Source of the DNA: Chloranthus sessilifolius
Taxonomy: Eukaryota; Streptophyta; Magnoliopsida; Chloranthales; Chloranthaceae
Direction: 5' to 3'
Assembly (NCBI GenBank): GCA_021018995.1
Contig: CM037598.1
Location: 77,084,671 to 77,148,670 of the forward strand
DNA length: 64,000 bases
Below the pieces are notes generated by a model, which saw only the letters and a program-made list of their open reading frames with translations, made no database searches and had not been told where the DNA came from. Each line of letters opens with the position of its first letter. The first letter of the stretch is position 1. The position numbers were made by a program, and so were the translations under genes. Below, in pieces: positions 1 to 12,002 of the stretch.

Positions 1-802
1 TATAGATAACAACTGCCTATTTAGACGACGATGGTGGGTATTACATCGGGGCTTGATGTTTTATTGCTCGAAGATTACTTAAGTTGAAGATTTAAGTTTT
101 TTTGGGCCGAATTAGTGTAATTCATGAACAGTTTGAGAATAAATGAAACATGTAAACCACCCAATAAACTTCAATGCATATTATAATCATTTAAACTATT
201 TTCTAGCAAGTTCATAAATACATCATGCTAAGAATATTATGGAATATATGTGAGGATTTGACTTATATGTTCATTGTGTTGTTCCCTATTGAGCTAGGAT
301 GTAGCTCACCCCTTTAGACTATACGTCACAGGTCCTTTGCTTGCAGCTGCTGAGGTTTCGGGACACGCGGATCCGGGTGATTTGAATTATGTGCCCGGGA
401 AAGAGTTAGAACCTCCTCCCGAGGACTTCTTCTAGGAGACTTCGTTGAGTACTTTGATAGGGAGAGTTTTGAGAGCATTTTGTGCGGCTTGGTATGTCAA
501 GCCTTTATTTTGAGAAATAATGTATTTAAATGATATAATTCTTTTTGGCGAACCATCTGAGCTGATCTGTTTATCACCGATGGTTCGAATCGGTTCTCTG
601 TTCATGCGTCGGCATGAAAGTAGAACTGTCTTTTGAGTTTATGCCTAGATTAGCATATTTATTTCTGCATCGTGTAGTTATTTATCTTATCTTGTTTAGT
701 TGTTGCTTGCTATACCAATGTTCCACACAGATCTATGAGGCACTGTCTGAAGGATCGTGCTGATGGCACGGGTTTCGGGGTGCCGAAATTCGGGCTGTCA
801 CA
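1..802. mobile_element. LTR end of an unrelated retroelement (partial)
   Basis: The block ends at 802 in a GC-rich tract finishing CGGGCTGTCACA, the kind of terminus seen in LTRs of many plant Ty3/gypsy chromoviruses. From 803 the sequence changes to the AT-rich 3' noncoding region of element A. No coding sequence is seen. It could be a solo LTR or one LTR of a longer element starting before the window. No primer site follows 802, so it is not a plus-strand 5' LTR. The left end is missing, so no target-site duplication can be checked and the orientation is uncertain. Confidence 0.4.
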
Positions 803-1188
803 TGATTTAAGGCCATCTTTTATTTAAACCAGAGTCAAAAAGCCAAAATCTCAGAACATTTTATCTTTTGAACCAATATTAGAAGCCTAAAACGAAATTT
901 CTTTGTACCAAAATTTTATAAACCTTTAAACATATGTACTACCCAAAGCTTTCTACCTTTAACCTTTATAATTTCTGAGAATTTAGAAGGGAAGGAATGA
1001 AAGGAGTAAAAGAAGAACAGATAAAGGGAATGCTAGAAGAGGTATAGAAAAGAAAATAAAAAAAAATACGGGAAAAGAAAGAAAAATTGTAACAAACGAT
1101 TTATTTTGAAAAAGAAAATTACGATTTAGCAAAAAGCTATAGAGAAGAGAAAAATCATAAAAGACGATTTTATAGCTGAAGAACTAAG

Positions 1189-1222
<34 letters not shown>

Positions 1223-2091
1223 TATAAAGAAATAAATGGGAAGAAGTTATCCAATCATGGATACTTACTGAAGTAGAATGGTAGAAGAAGATAGGAAAAA
1301 AAAGAAGCTAAATTCTCAAAAAAAATTTGAATCATTTTCTACCTTTCCTTGATACCTTCTGAAACCCAAAACCCCATTACAAGCTGAAGGAAAGACCTTT
1401 CTAATTTACGATTTGTAAAGGCATAAGCCTTGTAAAGATAAGGATAATAGATATTATGGATTGTACAGAAAATCATAAGAATATAATTGGATTATCTTTT
1501 CTATGAGATTCATTTTTATAATTATCTTCGACTGAATTCTTCTAAAAAATAGAATGAGAGAACTCAAAAGTTTTAATATCATTTTGGGAGTATGCCAATA
1601 GTGAGTTTTTTGAATGAAAATATTTTCTAAATCTACAGTTTAGAAAAATTTATGAAGAATAAATTGTTCACTAGTACATATAAACTCTGTGCTTATTATG
1701 AATTGAAATTATTGGAGTTTTAATCAGGGAAAACTGTTGTAATGAAAAATAAGGATAAAAGATTGGTAATTTTAGAAAATAGTAATAAACTATGTATTGA
1801 CCAATTTGGCCACTTAGGTAATTTAGTTAATTTAATTAGTATACAAAGTTAGTTTAGAAATTTTATTTTTGAAAAATATTTTGAAACAAAATCCAAAAAG
1901 ATTTGACGTTTGTAGGCAACTTCACTGAAAACCTTCAGGAGACTACAACTCCTCCACTAAGCATGACCTAGGGGCTTAAAGGCTTGTTGCATCCGCTAAA
2001 TGCAATCGTGCTCTCTACGAAAGTGGCATTTAATTTCTTAGTTTATATTTTCTTGTTTTCTAGGGACTAGCAAAACTTAAGTTTGGGGGTG
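803..2091 (+). other. Element A 3' noncoding region
   Basis: AT-rich sequence without a convincing ORF. It contains a TA dinucleotide microsatellite at 1189-1226, A-rich stretches at 1040-1330, the conserved hairpin-rich domain at 1908-2034 (listed separately), and a polypurine tract just before the LTR (TTTGGGGGTG, 2082-2091). From 1333 on, the order matches the region after 52280 in element B. The part at about 840-1330 is longer than in B or has diverged beyond recognition by eye. Confidence 0.65.
1908..2034 (+). other. Conserved 3' hairpin domain, copy in element A
   Basis: This segment is nearly the same in A, E (15380-15504) and B (52786-52911), although E belongs to a different family. 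Three potential hairpins are seen: AGGAG...CTCCT, CTAAG...CCTAG (one mismatch here, perfect in E and B), and GTTGCAT...ATGCAAT around the loop CCGCTAA. It lies about 60 bp before the polypurine tract. A structured RNA role (packaging, export, strand transfer or 3' processing) is possible but only inferred. Confidence 0.6.
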
Positions 2092-3614
2092 TGATTAGTC
2101 ACAGATTATACCATTTTATCACCCTTAACTTAGTGATGCTAGGACTTAGTTTGCTACTAATAAGATGATGATGCACAGATATTAAAGAAAAATAGTAAAA
2201 AAGAGCCAAAGTGTTAATATTCATCAAAATGAACTTAAAAAGTAGTAAAAAGACAATTGAACATAACAAAACGATTCGCCACCTACTGAAAGCTGAGAAA
2301 TCATATTTTATGATTAAGCGCTAATACTGAAGCTAAAGAAGAGAAAATTAAAAAATTGTAATTTACGATTCTTCAAAAGACGATTCTTCATAAAGTGACA
2401 AAAGAGTAAAAGACGATACAAAAGAAGGCAATCGTTTGTTATAGAGAATTGTCCAGTATGAAAGTCATGGAAGCTGAAGAAAGAGAAAATCATGATTTAC
2501 GTTTTTCTAAAGAAAAAGAATAATCATGATTTACGATTGTATAAATAGAAGCTTTCTCTTCACTATTGTTGCTGATCACGTGAGAATTTGCACCGCTAAG
2601 AACAAAATTAGAAGAACTCTTTAATTAGAAGTTTTGCTAATCACGGATCAGAGAAGATTGATGATAGACTCCTAAGATCTCTGCCGCTGATATCAAGGAA
2701 AGAGATTTGAAACACATCAACCGTTGAAAGCAAGGAAGAATAAAAATAGGAATTAGAGTTATATTAGGAATATTTTATTTTAGTAGTTTCTTTTATTAGA
2801 ATTAGAACTCTGTAAACTGACTCCTTATGATTTATAAATAAGAGGGCTCAGTATAGGAATAATCATCGAAGAATTTTACAGCATCAATTTACAACTGAGG
2901 TCTGTGTTGTCTCCTTGTCTGTGTTGATCCTTGTCTCCTGATCAAAGTAGTTTAGGATTTACAGAGTAACATCGTCCACAATTCTCTAAGGTTTTGCCAG
3001 ACAACTAAGGCTGAGGAAGCTGAAGGATCAACCCTTTGGATAGTTCTACTTTTGCTTTCTAATTTAGATTTTATTTAATTTTTAGTTTACATTTTATATG
3101 CTTTATAAACATCTTCGAATTTTGATTTGAATTAACCACTCAGGTTAAAGTTTGCATATTAGTGTAACGATTTTTCTTTTCCATCTTCAATTTTCTCGAA
3201 TTTGATTGACGTCCAGATTTTAGGAGATTATTGGTTAAATTAAATCTGTGTTGAAGAATTTTAGTTTTTGATTGACGACCAAATTCTGGAAGACTATAAT
3301 ACGGTGTAACGGTATTTTAAATTTGTAAATATCCGATAGCTGAAGGTTGAGATTGACGACCTCAATATGAAGGAGGATTAGGATTTTTTTTTATGCAATT
3401 AGATTAAGAAACCCTTTCTTTTATTCATATTTATCCAGTAGTTTAGGACTTAAAAGATAAAGATAGTTTTTAAAAGAGGAATACAAAAATCTATAAGAAG
3501 ATAATCACGTCTTTGTGAGATCGATCCTATCGCTACGCTATAATTTCCATTTTGTGCTTGCAATAGGTTAAGGCTTGATTTTAATTTAAATATATACATA
3601 CTATAAGCCGGTTA
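2092..3614 (+). repeat. 3' LTR of element A
   Basis: The LTR starts TGATTAGTCACAG directly after the polypurine tract TTTGGGGGTG and runs 1,523 bp to GCCGGTTA, against GCCGGTCA in B's 3' LTR. It is homologous along its length to both LTRs of B. U3 carries inverted repeats of the type AATCGT-n-ACGATT (2352-2370, 2484-2503, 2520-2538), followed at once by a canonical TATA box GTATAAATAG at 2539-2548. The U5 motif CTTTGTGAGATCGATCC near 3511 corresponds to CTTTGTGGGAACGATCC in B. Confidence 0.8.
2539..2548 (+). promoter_or_regulatory. TATA box of element A LTR
   Basis: GTATAAATAG lies immediately 3' of the last palindromic motif copy in U3, in the position expected for an LTR core promoter. The 3' LTR of B has TTATATAAAGC at the homologous place (about 53420). 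Confidence 0.6.
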
Positions 3615-3712
3615 GATATGCATGTAGGGTAGGTATGTATTGTCTACATTGTCAATTTCTTAGCTTTTCGAGTTTCAGATTTACTGATAGTTGTTCCCTT
3701 GTTTCTGGTTGT
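3615..3712 (+). pseudogene. Intron end of element C's antisense gene, left of E
   Basis: These 98 bp lie between the end of A's LTR and the start of E. With E and one copy of its target duplication removed, the tract reads ...TTCCCTTGTTTCTGGTTGTAG followed by GTGATTTGGAGG. That is a pyrimidine-rich tract and AG acceptor directly before the exon that starts at 17023. A GTATGT donor-like sequence occurs at about 3632. This piece is therefore best read as the last intron upstream of that exon. Upstream exons should lie beyond element A, outside the window. Confidence 0.55.
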
Positions 3713-5141
3713 TGATGAGTAGTGAAATATGATGATATTTCACCCCTAATGACTTACATTTAGCCATCCGATGAAAGCTATTTAATAAGATTTGTGAAGT
3801 TTTATGACTTTCAGGTCAAATTGGTCATTAAAAGCATTAAGGAGCATAAAAGGATGCAAAGTGGACTGACACCAGAGCAGTGAAGCAAAGAATACATGAG
3901 TCCAGACCATTTTACTATGTCAATCGATCGACCCTTGTAAATCGATCAATCGACATAGTTCGAAGAATTTTAAATTCAAAAGTTTAAACTCTAATCTGGT
4001 GGATCGATTGACCACTTAAGTCGATCAATCGAGCAAATTCAAATTTGAATTTGAATTCCGGAATTGGATGATATTTAAAGAAAAATCTGAGGATTCGAAA
4101 AGGGATCTCGCCGCTTGCATGTTTCTGTTTTTCTGCTTTTCAATTCTCAAGGGCATTGAGTCTCAGAGTTTTTTTCAGTTTGGAGTGTTCATTTTTCTAG
4201 ACGTGAGGTTTTGATTAGTTTTATTTATGCTCTTTTGAAGAAGAATTGTAGAGACCTGGATTAAAGCTTTTTGTGGATTTAGTTAAAGCTTAGTACAATA
4301 TTTTAATATTTATGTTCATTTACTTTCTCATGATTCTGTTTAATTTAATGATGTGTGGCTAGTTTCTTCAAGGATGGGGATCTGATGAACCCCATCCGAG
4401 GGATTCAATTATATTAGTATAAATCTATGGTTGAGGTATTAAATTCTTTTAAAGGCCCTAGTGTTATTATTAATATGAATATGATCTGATTGTGGTCTGA
4501 AATCTAGGAGCTAATCATGCCCTATGATTCCAGCATTACAATGAAGATTTTATCCTAATTATCACTTATCTCAGGATTAGGTTCTACTACTATCTGAGGT
4601 ATGAATGTTAATCACACACTCATGAGGGGTTAATCACACCTCTCCGTGATCTTAGATCGGTAGTGCGGAGTCTACCCTAGAGATTGGGTTCTAAATGTTG
4701 TTCGAGGTGTGAGTGTTAATCATACACTCATAAGGGATTAATCATACCTCTCCGTGATCTCAGATCCACAAGTTAGAACTCAGGTGTGTTCTGGTCCGGT
4801 GCTCCTTCATAAATATCTTATAAGAATCTCATATCTTAATTCACAGATTTATATTGTGTAAATGATAAACCTACTATGGGAGGATTCAGCATTCTAATCC
4901 TTATCGTTTATTATTTGCTTAAATTTCCAGTTTGTGTTAGTATTTATCTCATTCATCAAAACTCTCAGAATCTTAAATTAGTGGTTACTGTGATAGATAT
5001 GTGGTTATTCCTTCATTAATTACTACTTCCTCTTTTGAATTTTCTCACTAATCCTCATGGGAACGATCTCGTACCCTGCATCCACTGATTGCAAACCGAT
5101 TCGTGCACTTGTGAGTAAAACACAACTTAAAAATTACAACA
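3713..5141 (+). repeat. 5' LTR of element E
   Basis: 1,429 bp from TGATGAG to ACAACA. U3 holds two inverted pairs of the motif TCGATC[AG]ATCGA. The first (3914-3959) forms an 18-bp stem with outer arms ACTATGTC and GACATAGT; the second is at 4002-4032. A TATA-like GATATTTAAAG follows at 4070-4080. A direct repeat of about 110 bp beginning 'ctgaggt(a/g)tga(a/g)tgttaatca' occurs at about 4594-4705 and 4707-4775. The U5 end holds the GTGGGAACGATC-type motif shared with B and H, here slightly altered to ATGGGAACGATC at about 5057. Confidence 0.88.
3914..4080 (+). promoter_or_regulatory. U3 palindrome pairs and TATA-like box of E
   Basis: Two hairpin-forming pairs built from TCGATC[AG]ATCGA (3914-3959 and 4002-4032) precede GATATTTAAAG at 4070-4080. 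The 3' LTR has the same layout at 15791-15836, 15877-15908 and 15947-15957. The stem in the 3' LTR is better paired than in the 5' LTR. This is probably the core promoter and an enhancer-like array; protein binding is inferred only. Confidence 0.55.
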
Positions 5142-5147
5142 AGTTTT

Positions 5148-5165
5148 TAGCGCCGCTACCGGGGA
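5148..5165 (+). other. Primer binding site of E (tRNA-Asp type)
   Basis: TAGCGCCGCTACCGGGGA lies 6 bp after the LTR end. It matches the plant Athila-type primer site TGGCGCCGTTGCCGGGGA, present perfectly in element B, except at three positions. Confidence 0.8.
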
Positions 5166-5812
5166 TTGGGCGTAGAAAATTTAAAGTTTTTTTTGGAAAT
5201 AGAAAATTAATTTTAGGAACTTCTGTAGGTTTCAATAAGTAATTATATTAGTTCCAAAAAAAAAAAAAAATGAGTAAAAACTTTTGAGTATCGATCGATC
5301 GACCTAAACCCTCGATCAATCGAACTAGCACAAAAAAAAAAATCAAAATTTTTTTGAGATCAATCAATCGAGCCAAACACTCGATCAATCGACTCCGAAA
5401 AAAAAAATCCTAGAAATTTTGCCACCATAATCTTTGGATTTTTATTCAAAAATTTTGAATTTCAAAATTTTAAAAAATAAATAATAAATTTTGATTGATT
5501 GACCTAAACCTAGATCAATCGGAGACTGCTCTGGAGCGATCGATCGACCTAAACCCTCGATCAATCGACACTTAAAAAAAAAAAATCAAATATCAAACTT
5601 TATTTTTCTCGATCGATTGACCTAAACAGTCGATCAATCGAACAAACAAATTCACAAAGTAAAACCTGTGCAGCTTGTGTATGCACACGAGGTCTTCTAA
5701 AGATAAATCTTTAAAACCTTTCAATTCTAAGATCGAGCGAACTTATCGTTCGAATCGAAAAGAGATTAGAATAGGGCGAGAAGCTAGAAGTGAAACATTA
5801 ATTTAATTCGAA
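5166..5812 (+). other. Element E 5' leader with palindrome pairs
   Basis: Noncoding leader between primer site and gag. It contains five pairs of TCGATC[AG]ATCGA-type arms with spacers of about 7-10 bp, often the word CCTAAACC: 5290-5323, 5358-5393, 5491-5521, 5537-5569 and 5609-5641. A-rich runs separate them. No TATA-like box is evident between the last pair and the gag start. Confidence 0.7.
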
Positions 5813-7504
5813 ATGAATGCAAACGGTTGTGAAAATCACCCACATGAAAATGAGGAGGAGCTAACTCTGAGAGAGTTATTTGCTCCTATAACTACAAATA
5901 CCCCTTCTTGTATCACGTACCCTACCACACCTGGTGGCAGATTTGAGATCCGTACAAATGTGATTCAAATCCTTCCAATCTTTCACGACATGGATAGAGA
6001 AGATCCATACCAACACATCAAAGACTTCGTTGAAGTCTGTTCATCAGTATATCAGAATTTCAGTGAGGAATCTATGAGATTATATTTATTTCCTTTCTCT
6101 ATAAAGGATAAGGTTAAAGCCTGGTTAAATTCCTTACCAGCTGGATCCATAACCACCTGGGATCAGATGATTAAGAAATTTTTGTCAAAATTTTTTCCCA
6201 TGGCCAAGACTTTTTCCTTAAGACGTGAAATCACCGATTTTACACAAGAAGAGGATGAGAGATTCTATGAAGCTTGGGATAGATTCATGGATATTCTATT
6301 GAAGTGTCCACACCATGGATTCTCAAAATGGAGATTGGTCAAATGTTTTTACAATGGACTGGATCAGGCCAATCGACATCTGATCAAATCAATGAATAGT
6401 AGAGGATTCCTTGGACTGAGGGAAACTGAATCCTATCAATTCTTATAAAAGTTGGCTGAAGATTCACAACAATGGGACTTCTAGAAAACTCGAGGTCAAC
6501 CAAACAAGAAGCGAGATCAAGCAGGAAGCTCAACAAAGAAAGGAGGATTGTATGTGGTGAAAGAAACACCTAATCTTATGACAAAAATAGATTTTCTCAC
6601 TCAACAAGTTGAGGAATTGAAGTTGAAGAAGAACGTGAGTGTTGTAAATGTGCATCCAGATCCATATTTATATTGTGCAAGTCCAATGCACACATCTGAC
6701 GGTTGCCCTTCAATGCATAATTACTCAGAAGACCCTTGTGAGCAATTGAACGTATTGAACACTTACGGTCAGAATCAGGGAAATATTTTCAATGAAAACA
6801 ATCCAAATAATTGGAAATATCATCAAAATTTCTCATAGAAGCAAGAAAATCAAAAACCTCACGGGAGAGGCCAAGGGATGAATTTTTATCCAAATCAAAA
6901 TTTCAATCAAGGACCACAACAACAGTTTGGTCTAGGACAATTCCAACAACAACACTATGTGGGTGAAAACCAATTCCACCAAAATCAAAGTTAGAATGGA
7001 CAACTCAGGCAATCCAACCAAAATTATCAATTCTCACAACCAATGTTGGGATATCAGAACCAACCCGCACAACAACTCGTGAGTCAACCTGGTTTTGTAA
7101 AAAATTTCCCACCGCCTGGATTCAACAATCAACAAGGAAATGCTGCACCACGTCATCCTCCGAACTAATATCCTCAGAGTGAGGATATGCGGAAGTTCAT
7201 CCAATCCAATACTCTTTCAATATCAAGAATAGAAACTCAACTGGGTCAGCTGGCAACACTCTTATGTGAGAGAGAAAAGGGATCATTTCCTAGCCAGCCA
7301 ATTTCAAACCCAAGAGGACAGATGATTGTTGAGCAGGCCTCGACCTCATCACATGAAAAAAATTAGCAATAAATCAAAGCAATCACAATGTTGAGATCTA
7401 GAAAGTAGATTGACAACAAAGTGGAAATGCCTGAAGAAGATGAGAAATCTGAGCTTGAAGACAAAATTGAGATGAATGTGGAAGTCGAAATAAAGGAGAA
7501 ATAA
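5813..7504 (+). pseudogene. gag: Element E gag (broken)
   Basis: One reading frame of about 563 codons with in-frame stops at 6446, 6482, 6836, about 6991, about 7169, 7364 and 7502. The first 211 codons form the capsid-like retrotrans-gag domain: FEI..N.IQ, then HIKDFVEVC, RLYLFPFSIKDKVKAWLNSLP, TTWDQMIKKFLSKFFP and ERFYEAWDRF. A Gln/Asn-rich segment follows (about residues 300-440), then an acidic tail. No CCHC zinc knuckle is seen, as is common in Athila-like gag. The start follows the leader and precedes the first homologous residues. Protease lies in another frame, so a frame change falls at about 7505-7545. The product would form the virus-like particle. Confidence 0.82.
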
Positions 7505-7545
7505 GAGAAAAAACTGAAGAAAAGAATGAGAGAGAAAGAAGTTTT

Positions 7546-8709
7546 GTGCCCAAAGTCCCATATCCTCAAAGATTAATGGGACCAAAGAAAAATCACAATC
7601 AGGAAGGGATTATTGAAATGTTCAAGCAGTTAAAAATAAATATCCCCTTTCTAGATGCCATTCAGCAAGTATTGGCATATGCAAAATTTTTGAAGGATTT
7701 GGTTACGATCAAGAGAAAGACCAACGTCCTGAATAAAACTTTCTTAGCAGAGCAGGTAAGTTCAGTATTACAAGCAAGACTTCTAATTAAATATAAGGAC
7801 CCTGGCTGTCCTACAATTTTAATAATTATAGGGGAGAATCGCATTAATCAAGCACTTCAAGACCTTGGAGCAAGTGCTAATCTGTTGCCCTACTCTGTGT
7901 ACAAGGAACTTGAGCTGGGAGAACTTAAGCCCACAACTATGACCCTTCAACTTGCCAATAGGTCAATTAAGATTCCCAGGGAAATAGTCGAAGATGTCCT
8001 TATTAAAGAGGATACTTTCTATTTTCTCGTTGATTTCGTTGTCTTGGATACAAAACCCATTCCAAAATGAATAAATAATGTTCCAATAATACTAGGAAGA
8101 CCTTTCCTAGCAATATCGAATGCATTAATTAATTGCCGAAATGAGATAATGAATCTGTCATTCGGGAACATGACTGTCGAACTGAATATTTTTCACATTA
8201 CAAATCAACCAGTTGAAGATGATGAACATGCACAAGTATGCATGATTGATAGTATTATGGAAAATATATTTTTTACTTTAGAATATGAGGATCCTTTAGA
8301 GGCTTGTTTAGCATATTTTGGTAAAGACTTCGATGTGGATAAGGTGATAAACGAAGTTAATGAGATGTTAAACTCGACGCCACTCTTGGGAGAAAATGAA
8401 GGGCAAATGAAAGATGAGGTCAAGGAGGAAGAAAGTAAAGAAGAATTAAGAGAAGAAGAGAAGTCAAGGCTGGAACTGAAATCTCTCCCTGCCGATTTGA
8501 AATATGCATACTTGGGAAGAGATGAAACTGATCTAGTAATTATTTCAGCAAAACTGAATGAGGATCAAGAGGAACAGCTCATTGAAGTACTCCAAGACCA
8601 CAAAAGTGTAATTGGATGGTCTATTAAAGACATTGAGGGTATTAGTCCAACGGTGTGTATGCACCGAATTCATTTGGAGGAAAGCGCTGAACCCTCTAAA
8701 GAACTATAA
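7546..8709 (+). pseudogene. Element E protease and linker (broken)
   Basis: Aspartic protease (retropepsin) region of the polyprotein. The active-site motif DLGAS followed by ANLLPYSVYKEL lies about 105 residues in (7860-7900). The typical downstream IILGRPFL block is at about 8093-8110, just after a stop at 8068. An acidic, Glu-rich linker (about 8390-8470) leads to LEL-KSLPADLKYAYLG, which normally precedes RT in Athila-like elements. Apart from the stops at 8068 and 8707 this is one frame, shared with RT. The enzyme would cut the Gag-Pol precursor. Confidence 0.8.
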
Positions 8710-8739
8710 TGCAGATTAAATCCAATAATATAAGACGTT

Positions 8740-9690
8740 GTGAGAAAGGAGGTTATCATACTGCTGGATGTTGGGATTATATACCCTATTTTCGATAGTA
8801 AATGGGTGAGCCCGACACAAGTGGTGCCCAAAAAGTCTGGAGTGACTGTGGTGAAGAATGAGGAAAATGAGTTGGTACCAACTATGGTTCAAACTCGCTG
8901 GAGAGTGTGTATCGATTACAGAAAGTTAAATTCAATGACCAGAAAAGATCACTTTCCTCTCTCATTCATTGATCAAATGCTTGAGAGATTGGTTGGACTT
9001 CAATACTATTGTTTCCTCGGTGACTATTCTGGATACAATCAAATAGTCATTGCACCAGAAGATCAGGAGAAGACAACATTTATATGTCCCTTTGGAACAT
9101 TCTCCTATCGAAGGATGCCATTCAGACTTTGCAATGCCCCAACTACATTCTAAAGATGTATGCTGAGTATATTCTCAAATATGGTGGAGAGGTTCATAGA
9201 GGTCTTCATAGATGACTTCTCTACTTACGGAAATAATTTTGGTGATTGTTTAAACCATTTATCCCTCGTTCTTGCAAGATGTCAGAAGAAGAACCTTGTT
9301 CTAAATTGGAAAAAATGTCATTTCATGGTTCAAAGTGGAATAGTTCTTGGACATATTATTTCATCCAAAGTCATTGAAGTGGACAAGGCGAATGTAGATT
9401 TGATTTTAAACCTACTGCCTCCCAAAACAGTCAGAGAAATTAGGTCTTTCCTTGGGCATTTTGGTTTCTACCGACAATTTATCAAGGACTTTAGTAAGAT
9501 TGCAAAACCTCTCTGCAACTTACTCAGCAAAGACGTCCCATTCCTTTTTGATGAGAAATGCCTGAAAGCTTTTGAGGTAATCAAAGCTGAACTTGTTCAA
9601 GCTCCAATAATCCAATCTCTGGATTGGAATTTACCGTTTGAGATAATGTGTAACGTATCTTATTATGCGATAGGAGCAATATTGGGATAA
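8740..9690 (+). pseudogene. Element E reverse transcriptase (broken)
   Basis: RT fingers, palm and thumb in order: LLDVGIIYPIFDSKWVSPTQVVPKKSG, then RVCIDYRKLNSMTRKDHFPL, the SGYNQI and TTFICPFGTFSYRRMPF blocks, a stop at 9151, then EVFIDDFSTYG with the catalytic pair in the context FIDD, and GHIISSKVIEVD plus SFLGHFGFYRQFIKDFS. FIDD or FMDD instead of YVDD is usual in the Athila lineage. The frame runs on into RNase H with a stop at 9688. It would copy genomic RNA into cDNA. Confidence 0.85.
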
Positions 9691-10013
9691 AAGGTGGAGA
9701 AAATTCTGCATGTAATTTACTATGCGAGTCGCACACTTAATGATGCACAATTGAATTATTCCATCACAGAAAAGGAACTCCTAGCTGTAGTCTTTGCGCT
9801 AGATAAATTTTGATCCTATTTGTTGGGATCAAAAGTTGTGTTTTCAGATCATGTGGCTCTTCGTTACCTCTTTGCGAAGGAGGATGCAAAGCCCGTTTGA
9901 ACTGGTGGATTTTACTTTTATAAGAGTTCGATCAGGAAATCAAGGATAAAAAGGGATTAGAAAATGTAGTAGCTGACTATTTATCTCGAATTGTTGTTGA
10001 AAAATTTGACGAT
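9691..10013 (+). pseudogene. Element E RNase H (broken)
   Basis: Continues the RT frame with further stops. Recognisable blocks are [32 protein letters not shown] and VVFSDHVALRYLF, typical of the Ty3/gypsy RNase H. A stop interrupts after DKF (about 9811) and another at about 9897. The frame is then lost before the integrase zinc finger. The domain would remove RNA from the RNA-DNA hybrid. Confidence 0.75.
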
Positions 10014-11216
10014 TTGATTCCGATCTTGGTGACGGATCAAGTACCACAACATTGGAATAAGAATGAGAAAACTATTTTTCTAGCACGAGCAAAGCGCCAT
10101 TGTTTCAAGGATTTGCACTTATTTAATATTGTGCTGATCAAATCATTCGAAGCTGCATTCCGAAACATGACCAGTCAAAAATTATTTTATTCTGTCATGA
10201 GTTGTCTTGTGGAGGACATTTTAGCTCGAGAAAGACTGCTACTAAGATCCTCCAATGTAGATTTTATTGGCCAACAATTTTCAAAGACTGTCACCAGCAC
10301 TGCATTTCATGTAGTAACTGTCAAATGTTAGGCGAATTTCAAAGAGAAATATGATGCCTTTAAATCTAATTCTTGAGGTTGAGGTGTTCGATGTATGGGG
10401 AATAGATTTCATGGGCCCATTCCCAAATTCTTTTAGGAATTCATATATTCTGGTTGCTGTGGATAATGTTTCAAAATGGGTTGAAGCAATAGCCTGCAAA
10501 ACTAATGATTACAAAGTGGCTGTTAAATTTCTTAAGAATGAGGTATTTTCGAGATTCGATACTCCACGCGCTATCATTAGTGATGGTGGAAAGCATTTCT
10601 GTAACAAAGTTTTTGCTCAACTAATGAGAAAGTATGGGATCACCCACAAAGTGGCTATACCATACCACCCTCAAACCAGTGGGCAAGTTGTGGTTTTGAA
10701 TCGGAAAATAAAATACATTTTAGAAAAAATGAAAAAGCCAAATCGTAAAGATTGGTCGTTAAAATTGAACGATGCACTTTGGGCTTATCGAACGGCATTC
10801 AAGGCTCCCATTGGAATGTCTCCTTATAGGATGGTTTTTGGTAAAGGTTGTCATCTACCTGTTAAATTAGAACACCGGGCTTATTGGGCTATTAAGTCTT
10901 TGAACTTTAGCTTGCAAAAAATTGGTGAGAAGCGAAGATTAGAAATTGTAGAGTTGGAAGAAGAGCTGAAGCATATGATTGTGCAAAATCTTCCAAGGAC
11001 CGCATGAAGCGGACCCATGACCAGTTTATTCTAAGAAAATCATTCACTGTGGGTCAAAAGGTATTGTTATACAAGTCAAGACTTCATCTCTTTCCGGGAA
11101 AGCTCATAACCCGATGGAGCGGTCAATTCCAAATAAATCGAATATTTTCAAATGGAGCAATTGAACTCTGTAACCCTCGAAATGACAGTAAATTTGAGTC
11201 AATGGGCAACAGGTGA
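10014..11216 (+). pseudogene. Element E integrase (broken, catalytic Glu changed)
   Basis: The zinc-finger end FYWPTIFKDC...CSNCQ is at about 10261-10330 in a different frame from the core. The core from 10351 shows [10 protein letters not shown] (first Asp), [10 protein letters not shown] (second Asp) and [17 protein letters not shown], where the third catalytic residue Glu of the usual SGQVEV is Val. The C-terminal part ([23 protein letters not shown] and onward) crosses to a third frame at about 11004, ending in the DNA-binding tail. It would insert cDNA into the genome; this copy cannot. Confidence 0.85.
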
Positions 11217-12002
11217 AACCGTTTCTAGAAAATATAATTAAAATTTTTGATGAAATTGTGTTAAGCAATCCCGATCAATCGGGATGAAATCGAAAAATTT
11301 AGAATGTCGGGCTAGCGACACTAAATTAGCGCTTCTTGGGAGGCAACCTAAGTGTCTCAAAAAATAAAATAATAAATAATAATAATTTTGATGACTGATC
11401 AATCGACATTACACGTCGATCGATCGACAATGAGACGAATGATCAATTGATCGACCGACTTTTGTCGATCAATCGGCATTCATTGTGGACATTTATTGGC
11501 ATGTTTTCTCTGGCTATTTGCCTTTACTATCGATCAATCGAAGTTTTTATTTGATTAATCGACCGTTGCACATTTCTGAGGTGAATTAACTGCCATGTCT
11601 TTTCGTACTCTGCATGTGCTATTTACAATTGATCGACATGTAAGGTCGATCAATCGACTTTATCAAAAGTCAATGCCCGCTTGCTAACGTACTGTTCCAA
11701 TGCCTGGGGAAGCTCTACATGTCAGTGTCGATCAATCGACCCCCAAGGTCAATCAATCAACCCCCAAGGTTGATCAATCGACCATATTTGAAAAGGGAAC
11801 CACATTAATGTCACGTCTTTTCAATGTCAGGGTCGATCGATCGAGATATACAACTTGATCGATCGAAGTGAAGCATTGCACCCGAGAGTGAAGAGGTGCT
11901 TCTGGGTTTATTTAAAGGACTGAACGTCCTTTCTTTTCCACATTCTCTCCAACATTCCTAGTCCTCTTCGAGTTTCTCTGACTTTCCCCAACATTCTCTG
12001 CG
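11217..12002 (+). promoter_or_regulatory. E intergenic region: palindrome array and internal TATA-like box
   Basis: Noncoding, between integrase and the env-position ORF. It carries many TCGATC[AG]ATCGA arms (11396-11475, 11528-11566, 11627-11660, 11727-11782, 11831-11868), then a TATA-like GTTTATTTAAAGG at 11906-11918, then 85 bp of pyrimidine-rich leader to the ATG at 12003. This repeats the U3 layout of the same element, so an internal promoter for the downstream ORF is plausible. A TATA box in the matching place of B (about 52153) supports it. Confidence 0.5.

Larger units (their letters stand above)
803..3614 (+). mobile_element. Element A: 3' end of an Athila-like LTR retrotransposon
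   Basis: This is the 3' noncoding tail plus 3' LTR of an element of the same family as B. From about 1360 onward the sequence can be followed against 52300-54498 with scattered substitutions. No coding sequence of A lies in the window; it presumably lies to the left, beyond the LTR fragment at 1-802. The downstream flank (GATAT at 3615-3619) would be its target duplication, but the partner copy is out of view. A appears to sit in the antisense gene of element C, because gene-like intron sequence resumes at 3615. Confidence 0.75.

Noticed and set aside
3914..5641. Regularly spaced TCGATCAATCGA repeats as a CRISPR-like array
   Set aside because: The units are short inverted pairs with variable spacing and shared spacers, in a plant retroelement; there are no cas genes.
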